From assembly GCA_026990725.1 (NCBI GenBank), contig JALXCX010000116.1, forward strand, positions 1 to 7,192: a stretch of 7,192 nucleotides of DNA, in the 5' to 3' direction. The notes under the pieces are model-generated. The model had not been told where the DNA came from. It did not search any database and saw only the letters and a list, made by a program, of their open reading frames with translations. The translations under genes were made by a program, and so were the position numbers. Source of the DNA: Desulfobulbaceae bacterium. GTDB lineage: Bacteria; Desulfobacterota; Desulfobulbia; Desulfobulbales; Desulfobulbaceae. Shown piece by piece: positions 1 to 6,300 of this stretch (the stretch's first letter is position 1; the number at the start of each line of letters is the position of its first letter).

Positions 1-745
1 CAGTTGGTTGCGCTGCAACAAGGGAGGCCTTATAACCGTGATCAAGAACGGCATCAACTACCTGCTGCGGCTCACCGCCCACGACCAGGGCTTTTTTCTC
101 CACCAGATTGACCGTGGCCTGACGCACCCCGCTGACGGCAAGAATTGCCTTTTCCACAGTACTGACACAACTTGAACAGGTCATGTCTGTTATTGCCAGC
201 TCATACCCCTCCTGCCCGATTTTCTTTTGAGCTAGACTTGTTGCATCCAGCACGGCCTCGTAGCCGTGATCGATAATGGCCGCGACAACATCTCCCGGCT
301 CACCACCTGTTACCATGGCTGTTTTTTCAACCAGGTTCACCTCGACATCGGCCACACCGGGAACAGTCCGGGCCGCCTTTTCCACGTTGGCAACACAGGC
401 CGCACAGGCCATATCCTCTATGCGGATAACATATTGGTCTGCCGGTTCTTCGACTCCGGTGGCAGCGGCTACCGGAGTCGATTCCGGAACAATCGGACAT
501 GCAGCAGGCGCAGGAACAGGGATCTGTGGTCCGGCCTCATAGCCTGCGGCCCTGATGGCCTCCATGACCTCACGGGGTATTCCGCCGGTAACATCCACGC
601 TGCCGTCTTCAAGGTGCACCTGTACTGCAGATACTCCCGTAACTGCTCGAACTGCAGCATCGACCATGGCCTCACAATGTTCACAGCTCATACCGTCCAC
701 GGCCAAGGTGTAGGAGGATGTCTTCTTCGTTTGTCTGTCTTTCAT
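1..745 (-). CDS. Copper-translocating P1B-type ATPase, N-terminal part with three HMA domains (partial)
   Basis: Reading the minus strand from ATG 745-743 gives 248 uninterrupted residues that run off the window. Three heavy-metal-associated domains are visible, each with a CxxC metal site: GMSCEHC (residues 18-24), DMACAAC (111-117) and DMTCSSC (187-193). Each ends in a GYEA or GYKA motif (about 68-71, 161-164 and 237-240). A Pro/Ala-rich linker (about 72-104) separates domains 1 and 2, and a 16-residue linker separates 2 and 3. In this family such domains bind Cu(I) at the cytoplasmic face and regulate or feed an inner-membrane exporter. The membrane and ATPase domains (CPC, DKTGT) lie outside the window, so the ATPase assignment is inferred from the tandem HMA architecture. 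Mercury or another soft metal is possible. Domains 2 and 3 match at about 36 of 64 positions and domains 1 and 2 at about 26 of 60, suggesting a later duplication of 2/3. A weak GGTAAG ribosome site precedes the start. The gene is divergent from the toxin gene. Confidence 0.88.
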   Translation of the reverse strand, partial: MKDRQTKKTSSYTLAVDGMSCEHCEAMVDAAVRAVTGVSAVQVHLEDGSVDVTGGIPREVMEAIRAAGYEAGPQIPVPAPAACPIVPESTPVAAATGVEEPADQYVIRIEDMACAACVANVEKAARTVPGVADVEVNLVEKTAMVTGGEPGDVVAAIIDHGYEAVLDATSLAQKKIGQEGYELAITDMTCSSCVSTVEKAILAVSGVRQATVNLVEKKALVVGGEPQQVVDAVLDHGYKASLVAAQPT

Positions 746-773
746 AGTCTTACCGGAAATCTTAAATTGAGAG

Positions 774-779
774 GTTATA
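774..779 (-). promoter_or_regulatory. Possible -10 box for the ATPase gene
   Basis: On the minus strand the hexamer TATAAC (779 to 774) lies about 29 bases upstream of the ATPase start, which would leave a short leader of about 22 bases. No good -35 box is visible at 16-18 bp, and I see no clear CueR-like or CsoR-like dyad. This is a weak call made on the -10 alone. Confidence 0.2.
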
Positions 780-891
780 CAGGAAAAAATAAGCACGATA
801 CCAGGAATAACCAGCCTTTCTGCAGAGCGGGCGGTTCAACAATGAGAAAAGGTAACTGTTCTGTTGTGCCTCACAAAAATCTTACCTAAAC

Positions 892-919
892 TTGACAATA
901 TGTATACATTGAGTATATA
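892..919 (+). promoter_or_regulatory. Sigma70-type promoter of the toxin-antitoxin operon
   Basis: A perfect -35 box TTGACA (892-897) is followed after 16 bp by TATATA (914-919). The overlapping TATACA (916-921) would give an 18-bp spacer. Transcription would begin near 926, only a few bases before the toxin ATG at 928, so the toxin mRNA would be leaderless or nearly so. The position directly upstream of a BrnT-type gene supports the call. Confidence 0.65.
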
Positions 920-922
920 CAT
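900..922 (+). promoter_or_regulatory. Candidate autoregulatory operator: two AT-rich palindromes in the promoter
   Basis: The spacer holds the perfect 10-bp palindrome ATGTATACAT (900-909). The -10 box overlaps a second one, GTATATAC (913-920). Their centres are about 12 bp apart, close to one helical turn, so two dimers could bind the same DNA face. Ribbon-helix-helix antitoxins commonly repress their own operon by binding such repeats, and the antitoxin here has that fold. The operator role is inferred from position and symmetry. Confidence 0.5.
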
Positions 923-927
923 AAAAC

Positions 928-1236
928 ATGGGTAAGAAATACCAAAAGATATTAAATCAATGTATTGGCTTCGAGTGGAATGAAGGCAATCTTGATAAGA
1001 ATTGGCTGAAACACAAAGTCAGTACGACTGAGTGTGAGCAAATATTTTTCAACCACCCCTTGGTGATCAAAGACGACATAAACCACTCCAAGACAGAAAA
1101 GAGATTTTATGCGCTTGGGAAGACCGATCTAAAACGGACATTATTCATTGCTTTTACTGTTAGGAGCAATCTTATTCGTGTCATATCTGCAAGAGACATG
1201 AGTCGTAAAGAAAGGGAGGTATACAACAATGAGTAA
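928..1236 (+). CDS. brnT: BrnT-family (DUF497) toxin of a type II toxin-antitoxin system
   Basis: This 102-residue protein has the hallmarks of the BrnT/DUF497 family. They are an N-terminal GFEWNE followed by NWLKHKVS (about residues 14-33), a central DDINHSKTEKRFYALG (about 50-65), and a C-terminal RSNLIRVISARDMSRKEREVY. Characterised family members are RelE-fold ribonucleases that cleave RNA and stop translation, and the length is normal for the family. The predicted start lies only a few bases after the expected transcription start and has no Shine-Dalgarno sequence. No other in-frame ATG precedes the conserved GFEW. The gene overlaps the antitoxin gene by 8 bp, giving the toxin-first order typical of brnTA. 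It is visibly more AT-rich than its neighbours, which suits horizontal acquisition. Family membership is secure; toxicity is inferred from the family. Confidence 0.9.
   Translation: MGKKYQKILNQCIGFEWNEGNLDKNWLKHKVSTTECEQIFFNHPLVIKDDINHSKTEKRFYALGKTDLKRTLFIAFTVRSNLIRVISARDMSRKEREVYNNE
1211..1220 (+). promoter_or_regulatory. Strong ribosome binding site for the antitoxin
   Basis: AAAGGGAGGT lies inside the end of the toxin gene and ends 8 bases before the antitoxin ATG at 1229. It closely matches the anti-16S consensus, while the toxin start has none. This fixes the antitoxin start and suggests that the antitoxin is translated more efficiently than the toxin. Confidence 0.75.
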
Positions 1237-1498
1237 GCAAATACCTAAATTCAAATCTGAAGAAGAAGAAAGAGAATTTTGGGGAACCCATGACTCAACT
1301 GAGTACATAAATTGGAGCAAAGGGAAAAGAGTCACGTTTTCTAATCTCAAACCTTCTGTAAAAAAGATATCACTCCGACTTCCAGAGGCAATGCTGGAAG
1401 AACTCAAGCTCCTGGCAAATAAAAGAGATGTTCCGTATCAATCTCTTCTGAAAATCTTCCTTGCTGAACGCATTGAAAAAGAGCTGGCCACGCATTGA
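1229..1498 (+). CDS. brnA: BrnA/CopG-type ribbon-helix-helix antitoxin
   Basis: This 89-residue protein is the partner of the BrnT toxin. The N-terminal half carries IPKFKSEEEEREFWGTHDS (residues 5-23), the signature of CopG-type antitoxins and probably the toxin-binding part. The C-terminal half (about 45-86) contains SLRLPEAMLEELKLLANKR and VPYQSLLKIFLAERIEKEL. This is a ribbon-helix-helix DNA-binding domain: a short beta strand rich in basic and hydrophobic residues, then two helices. Family members neutralise the toxin and repress the shared promoter, here probably through the palindromes at 900-922. The start is fixed by the strong ribosome site at 1211-1220 and overlaps the toxin stop by 8 bp, so the two genes are translationally linked. 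The symbol follows the toxin partner; a plain CopG-antitoxin family name would serve equally well. Confidence 0.87.
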   Translation: MSKQIPKFKSEEEEREFWGTHDSTEYINWSKGKRVTFSNLKPSVKKISLRLPEAMLEELKLLANKRDVPYQSLLKIFLAERIEKELATH

Positions 1499-1608
1499 GG
1501 TTTCTAGCCAGAACTAAAAAAGAAGTTTGCCAGAAGCCCGGGAAAGCGTAATATCTAAGTTCTGTATGATAATTGCAACCGGCTCCAGATGTGCCATATC
1601 GATTATAA
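1499..1608. other. Intergenic stretch after the antitoxin gene
   Basis: I see no gene here. A 7-bp repeat GCCAGAA occurs twice (1507-1513 and 1529-1535). CAGAACT (1509-1515) and AGTTCTG (1558-1564) are inverted with a loop of about 42 bases, too long for a classical terminator. CAGATGTG at 1586-1593, followed by CCAT, resembles part of the nearby element's terminal repeat. I find no convincing terminator for the toxin-antitoxin operon. Confidence 0.5.
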
Positions 1609-1616
1609 CAATCTTT
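1609..1616. repeat. Left copy of the 8-bp target-site duplication
   Basis: CAATCTTT abuts the left terminal repeat directly and is identical to 1742-1749, which abuts the right terminal repeat directly. Perfect 8-bp copies at both exact edges are the signature of transposition. Confidence 0.8.
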
Positions 1617-1641
1617 GTAACTATTCAGATGTGCTCCATAG
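1617..1641 (+). repeat. Left terminal inverted repeat of the miniature element
   Basis: The arm begins GTAACTATTCAGATG and ends CTCCATAG, with TG between the two blocks. The right arm is its reverse complement except that it reads CA at those two positions when compared on the same strand. Confidence 0.85.
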
Positions 1642-1716
1642 CGGAGTCGCGGCTTACCTGCGGTAAGCAGGCCAACGAACTATAGCCCCTCTATGTGAGG
1701 CGGCCTGATCGCCGCA

Positions 1717-1741
1717 CTATGGAGTGCATCTGAATAGTTAC
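1717..1741 (-). repeat. Right terminal inverted repeat of the miniature element
   Basis: The arm begins CTATGGAG and ends CATCTGAATAGTTAC on the plus strand. It mirrors the left arm with two mismatches, and those become two adjacent G-U pairs if the element is transcribed. Confidence 0.85.
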
Positions 1742-1749
1742 CAATCTTT
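1742..1749. repeat. Right copy of the 8-bp target-site duplication
   Basis: CAATCTTT follows the last base of the right terminal repeat and is identical to 1609-1616. Confidence 0.8.
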
Positions 1750-1808
1750 AACCCTTTTTTCCTGCTGTTCTCATGAGAGACGGAACTATTCAGACATCGG
1801 GTGTACCC

Positions 1809-2711
1809 ATGATCCGCATTGACGGTGCCCGGGTAAAACAACTGCGTGAAGAACGCGGCCTGACCCAGTTATATCTTGCCACAGCCGTTGAGGTAACAAC
1901 CGACACCATATCCCGCTGGGAAAACCGGCATTACCCGACTATTAAGCGGGAAAACGGTTTACGCCTGGCAGAGGCGCTGGAAGTTCCTCTTGAAGAGATT
2001 CTTGAACAGCCGGCCACCCCTGAAGAGCCGGACAGGCCTGTTGAAGAACCCGATACGCCAAAGCCGGCAGCACGGGTCAATATTCCCAGCAAAAGATACA
2101 ACATGCTGCTCAATATTGCTCTGGCGATCATGATACCCGTGGTCATCGGCCTCACCATCTTGAACAGGAAACAAACCGTCGAAGTCTTCAAGCCTGCCGC
2201 AACTCGCGCCCTGCCCCTTACCTGCGCTCCCGGCCTGCAGTTCCCTGTTCTTATCGCCGTACAGAGCAAACAGGAAATGCCGCTGCTCATCAGAGAAACC
2301 GTACCGGGCAACGTAACAATTGTAAAAACTATGCCTGATACCCCGGTGCAAGATCACAATACCTTGAAATGGATACGAAAAAACGGCGGCGAGCTGCTGG
2401 TGGCCGGATATCTGGCCAGGGCGGAAGGGCTTCCGGGCAGCACGCTTTCATTTTCTGGTAATGTCGCTGTCCGACAAGGGAAAAAACAGGAAACAGCCAT
2501 TACCGGTGATGCGTCACTTCGGCTGGAGCCTGTCCACTGGGCAGACATAAACGGCGATTTTATCATAAATGATGATGAAGTCCTTGAAGTTTATGATAAA
2601 TTTGGCAAGCTGCCAGGGCTGGCACCGGAGCTGGAGCAGGTAGAGGAAATCTGGATGGGGTCCGGCTACAGCTGGGACGCACAGACAAAAACTATTACCA
2701 TACACCCTTAA
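1809..2711 (+). CDS. Membrane-spanning XRE-family regulator with extracytoplasmic EF-hand loop
   Basis: This is a 300-residue protein. Residues 1-66 form an XRE (HTH_3) DNA-binding domain: KQLREERGLTQ, then the helix-turn-helix from LATAVEVTTDTISRWEN. A Pro/Glu-rich linker (about 67-96) leads to one transmembrane helix (about 99-118, NMLLNIALAIMIPVVIGLTI). The remaining 180 or so residues should be extracytoplasmic. They include a probable beta-sandwich segment (about 159-234, with LLIRETVP, LKWIRKN, LSFSGNV and ITGD). The loop DINGDFIINDDE (246-257) follows, with D1, N3, D5, N9 and E12 in EF-hand/dockerin positions. The topology recalls ToxR/CadC or RodZ, but the HTH type and outer domain differ, so I name no orthologue. 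I prefer ATG 1809, with a weak GGGTG site, because family-like sequence begins at MIRIDG. ATG 1773 would add 12 residues and lacks a ribosome site. The gene is probably co-transcribed with the secreted-protein gene 15 bp downstream. Its target genes and signal are unknown. Confidence 0.85.
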   Translation: MIRIDGARVKQLREERGLTQLYLATAVEVTTDTISRWENRHYPTIKRENGLRLAEALEVPLEEILEQPATPEEPDRPVEEPDTPKPAARVNIPSKRYNMLLNIALAIMIPVVIGLTILNRKQTVEVFKPAATRALPLTCAPGLQFPVLIAVQSKQEMPLLIRETVPGNVTIVKTMPDTPVQDHNTLKWIRKNGGELLVAGYLARAEGLPGSTLSFSGNVAVRQGKKQETAITGDASLRLEPVHWADINGDFIINDDEVLEVYDKFGKLPGLAPELEQVEEIWMGSGYSWDAQTKTITIHP

Positions 2712-2726
2712 ATTTTGGTGACGGTC

Positions 2727-3122
2727 ATGAAACTGCAGAAATATCTCACTTGTACCGCAGCTCTTTTTTTCTGTCTCTGTCTTGCGGGAGCAGGCTTGGC
2801 AGAGAGTATAATTTCTGGTCATTATTCCAGCAAAACACCCACCCGGCTCATCCTGGAAATCAACATAGGATCACCTGCTCCAGAAAATCTGATAGTCATC
2901 CAGCATGTTCCGCCGGGTACCGCAGTTGCAAACGCCTCACCCGCCCTGAAAAAGTATAATAAAAAAAAGGGTGAAATCCGTTGGCTCCTCCGCAATGTCC
3001 AGGCAGGAACCCTCCGGCTGCAACTCACTTTGCAGACACCTGTCAATCCGGACATGGTACATGCCGAGATACGCTGTAAAAATCCTGCAAGCCGACAAAT
3101 GATAACGACCACCGTACGTTAA
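2727..3122 (+). CDS. Small secreted protein with an Ig-like (DUF11-like) domain
   Basis: This is a 131-residue protein of unknown function. It has a clear Sec signal peptide: K3 and K5, hydrophobic stretch 7-22, and probable cleavage after GLA at residue 25. No lipobox cysteine is present, so the mature part of about 106 residues should be periplasmic or exported. Alternating hydrophobic residues and the pieces LIVIQHVPPGT (55-65), GEIRWLLRN (82-90) and TLRLQLTLQTP (95-105) suggest a beta-sandwich like DUF11-type domains. By eye this matches the extracytoplasmic segment of the upstream regulator (LLIRETVP, LKWIRKN), but the EF-hand loop is missing. ATG 2727 is preferred over in-frame TTG 2715 because the signal peptide begins there and GGTGA (2717-2721) sits 5 bases upstream. 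It lies 15 bp after the regulator gene, probably in one operon, so it may be a ligand, competitor or cofactor of the regulator. That role is inference. Confidence 0.8.
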   Translation: MKLQKYLTCTAALFFCLCLAGAGLAESIISGHYSSKTPTRLILEINIGSPAPENLIVIQHVPPGTAVANASPALKKYNKKKGEIRWLLRNVQAGTLRLQLTLQTPVNPDMVHAEIRCKNPASRQMITTTVR

Positions 3123-3145
3123 GACGCACCCGCAATCCAATAATA

Positions 3146-3188
3146 ATTGCTGCAGGAGCGGGCTCCTGCAATGTGCCTGGAAATTTTT
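3146..3188 (+). terminator. Probable transcription terminator of the regulator operon
   Basis: TGCAGGAGC (3151-3159) pairs perfectly with GCTCCTGCA (3162-3170), a GC-rich stem starting 28 bases after the upstream stop codon. ATT and AAT can extend it beyond a small bulge. A T-run (3184-3188) and a second one (3192-3197) follow, but the first begins 13 bases after the stem, which is further than in a classical terminator. Confidence 0.45.
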
Positions 3189-3274
3189 CTGTTTTTTACA
3201 GGAATTCAGGAGTAAGGCACGACCCAGCATGGCCACATCATCTCTGTCCCGCTTGCCTTTTTCGGAGAGGACAT

Positions 3275-3292
3275 GTTAGAAAGTATTCTAAC
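3275..3292. promoter_or_regulatory. 18-bp dyad upstream of the AsmA-like gene, candidate operator
   Basis: GTTAGAA (3275-3281) and TTCTAAC (3286-3292) are a perfect 7-bp inverted repeat with a 4-bp spacer, lying 48 bp before ATG 3341. A weak -10-like TATTCT (3284-3289) falls inside it, with TTCGGA (3261-3266) 17 bp upstream. A bound regulator would then block the promoter. No protein can be assigned to it from the sequence. The XRE regulator encoded upstream is an obvious candidate but unproven. Confidence 0.4.
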
Positions 3293-3340
3293 CCATGCTG
3301 TTTTACCCGTATTTTCCATTCGTTGAGGTTTGAAGATATC

Positions 3341-6300
3341 ATGTCACAGAGTCAAACATCAGCTGCTCCATCTTCAAAAAAACGCTGGTTGCTTATCGTT
3401 GCAGCGCTTGCCTTTTTCTGCCTTGTTTTTGTCCTGGCCCTGCCTTTTGCTGTCCGGTACAGTCTTGTGCGATGGCTGCTGGACCATGGCGCGCAAAGCG
3501 CTGATATACAAAAAGTGCATATTAATCTCTTTACCGGCATTGCCGGAGTGGATGGGTTAAATGTTCAATTAGACAACAACATTGTCTTAAAAGATCAGAC
3601 CATCAACGTGGATTTGGCGCTTCGGTCCCTGATAAAAAAAGAGGGCCGTCTGGAAACAGGAAAAATATCCGGCCTGATTCTTGATATTGAAAAATACCCT
3701 GACAACACCCTGCGGGTTGGCTCGATATCCATACCACAAGACCCGAACAAGCCGGAAAAATCATCTGATGTGAGCTGGCTGTTCAGGGCAAATCACCTGG
3801 AGCTGGAAAACTGTGAAATACGTTACACCATGCCCGGGCTTAAACACGTCATTCATATTGACCATGCCGTTCTCAACAATATTTTCACCGGCAAAGCGCA
3901 TCAACCCGGGACACTTCAACTTGCGGGAAATATAAACGGTACACCCGTAAACCTCACACTTGATCGTATTGAACTCAAACCAAAGCTGGTTCTGGGCGGC
4001 AGGATCAATATTGACGGTTACAGGCTTGACAATCTCCAGGATTTTCTGAAGGAATCGCTTGACCCCATTACAGGCGCGGTTGGACTGAAGGGCAGCGTTT
4101 TATTTTCCTTTACTGATGCAGGAGCAATTGCCACAACCTTTGACGGCAAACTGACAGTCGCCCGGGTTGATATCGGCAACAGCAGTTTTTCCACCAGAAG
4201 CCCATTGTTGTCCTACAACGGGACCATCGACTACAACCAGGACAATAATTCCGGAATTGTTATTGACGTTAACGGCCTGTTACAGGGCGATCAGGTCCGG
4301 GTTGGTGTTCCGTCTGCCCAACTTGAAATGGTTGAAAAACAACTTCAACTGGACGGAAAAACCAGAGTCACCCTTCATAATGGTGTGACTGTTGCAACGA
4401 ATGGCCGCCTCAACTTTGCCGGTACCACACTGAACCTGCCCCCCATGAGCGTTGCGCACTCCGGTTTCAACTGGCAGGGGCTTGTGGAATATTCCCTGGC
4501 CGGAGGATCTGGCGGGCAGAAAATACATGCCGGTGGCAAACTCGCTGTTAAGAGCCCGTCGTATAATTCCGGCAACGAGGGATTCTCCCTGCAAACCGGC
4601 GCAGACAAAGTTGCCTGGGACGGACAGGTTGATATTGACCTTGGCAGTGGAAATGAGCCCAGAACCATTGTCACCAATGGCCTGCTGACCGGTAATGCCT
4701 ACCAGCTGACTCTTCCCGACCTGCTGGATTTTGGTGAGGAAACGATTTTTATCAACGGCAAGACAACCCTCACCCTGGGCCGGGACGATATTCGTGTTCA
4801 ATCACAGAGCCTTCAACAGCACAGGCAAATTTCCGTGCTTGCCGCAAACACCCGGAGCCACGGAACAATGTCATGGCAGGGGCGGGTTGATTTCCGGAAG
4901 AAAAAATCTGATTCCGAACTGGTACTGGACGGAAAACTCAACGGCAAAGAGCTTGACGCGCTCCTGGAAGATCAACATATCAGAATCAGTCAGCAGCAAC
5001 TTGATTTTATCCCGAATGCGCTTCGGATACATATTGGCAACAAAATAAAAGTGGCCGGCAAGGCCGCCTTTTCGGCAGAATCCATGCAGATTAATCGTGA
5101 TAAAATACCTCTGCTGCTCCTCAAAACAATTGCGGCCAGACAAATCAGCGGAACTGAAAATGGCGGTATCCAGGTTAAGGCCGTTCATTTGGCCGATCTG
5201 GAGATACCTGCAAACAAAACACAACCCGTTGCCGTTAAAATCCCTGAAATCACTATACAAAAAACCGTCTCCACAGATTTTAAAACCGCAGCAACAGCGG
5301 CTGTAATAATAAAGCAACCCAGAGTCATGGAGACCAGGAACCAGACCCTGCTGGCGGGCCTTGACGCCATATCTGTCAGCAACATCAAGGTTGACAACCC
5401 GCTCAAGGTGAGCGTTGCCTCGGTTTCTGCCGGGAAAGGATACTTTTTTCAAAAAACCGGCAAGGATGAAAAACCTCTCATTACCCTGAAAGAGACAAAA
5501 GCGGAAAAAATTTCCTGGTCTGGCCGGGAAGGGGTCATTCTCGACAAAATAACCCTTGATTCGCTTCTTGCTGAATTTATCAGAAAAGAATCTGAGAAAA
5601 AAACATTACCCAAAGAGGAAGCAACAAAGGATAAAAAACCTACTGAAACGCCCCTTCCGGCTGTCAGGATAAACTCCATTGCCGTTACCGGCCCCAGCGG
5701 TTTCACCTTTGACGATCAAACGACTTCTGTACCTTTTTTCACAAAATTTATTCTCAAAAACGCACAAGTTCAAGACATTGACCTGGCAGCCCCGGATAAA
5801 CCATTTACCTATTCGCTCAGCGGTGTTTTTGATACCTACTCACCTCTGGATATTTCCGGCACCTGCGCGCCGCTTGGCGATAAACTTGTCGTGAATTCAA
5901 AGATACGGCTGCGTAATTATTCGCTGGAGCATATTTCGCCGTATGTCATTGATACCATTGGCACAAAATTTGTCGACGGCCAGCTTTACATCACCTCTGA
6001 GCTGAAACTTGATGGTGAATCACTCGATCTGGACAATAACCTGGTCTGCCGTGAAATCAAGGCGCAAACAATGAGCGAAGAGGCCCAGGGCGCTCTCAGC
6101 CTTCCGGTTTCTCTGGATATGGCGCTTTCCATGCTGCGCGATTCTAATGGAGATATTGATCTTGATATGCCCGTTTCCGGAACTTTATCTGATTTCTCAG
6201 TCAGTAAGACAGATATTATTATCACGGCCTTGAGCAAGGCTCTTGTTGTCGCTATTACCCCGTACCTGGCCTATTCGGCCCTGGGACCGGCTGGAGCTGT

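Larger units (their letters stand above)
1617..1741. mobile_element. 125-bp miniature inverted-repeat element (MITE), probably IS66-type
   Basis: The element has 25-bp terminal inverted repeats (1617-1641 and 1717-1741) that match at 23 of 25 positions, and it is bracketed by a perfect 8-bp duplication, CAATCTTT. It is too short to encode a transposase, and no part of one can be read in it, so it would have to be moved in trans. Ends beginning GTAA and an 8-bp duplication are the known pattern of the IS66 family, so I infer an IS66-type mobiliser. Inside it are small hairpins such as CTTAC/GTAAG and GCGGC/GCCGC (1700-1704 with 1711-1715). The intact target site can be rebuilt by joining 1616 to 1750, meaning the insertion is clean. 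It lies 67 bp upstream of the regulator start at 1809 and may have altered that gene's promoter. Confidence 0.78.

Noticed and set aside
266..889. Long plus-strand open frame opposite the ATPase N-terminus
   Set aside because: It is antisense to the clear three-HMA coding frame. Its translation is rich in Cys, His, Arg and Gly without any recognisable domain, and no ribosome site precedes it.
1617..1741. The long inverted repeat as a Rho-independent terminator
   Set aside because: The arms are separated by 75 bases, no T-run follows the stem directly, and the exact 8-bp flanking duplication explains it better as a transposable element.
1617..1741. CRISPR repeat or small structured RNA gene
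   Set aside because: Only one inverted pair exists, with no regularly spaced direct repeats and no promoter or terminator of its own that I could see.
1773..1808. Earlier start (ATG 1773) for the XRE regulator
   Set aside because: No ribosome site precedes it, and the extra 12 residues are partly encoded by the sequence resembling the transposon end. It cannot be excluded.
1809..2711. Identification of the regulator as RodZ
   Set aside because: The topology is alike, but the HTH is a classical XRE type, the outer domain carries an EF-hand loop, and no cell-shape genes lie nearby.
3173..3340. N-terminal extension of the AsmA-like protein from ATG 3173
   Set aside because: The 56 extra residues would run through the end of the terminator-like hairpin, the T-runs and the dyad. 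They have no signal-like or domain-like character, whereas ATG 3341 begins a normal basic and hydrophobic anchor.
4280..4801. Minus-strand open frame inside the AsmA-like gene
   Set aside because: It is a shadow of the coding strand, with no ribosome site or domain. The plus-strand frame is continuous and AsmA-like throughout.
4871..5452. Minus-strand open frame inside the AsmA-like gene
   Set aside because: It is antisense to the DUF748 coding sequence, with an irregular composition and no promoter or ribosome site.
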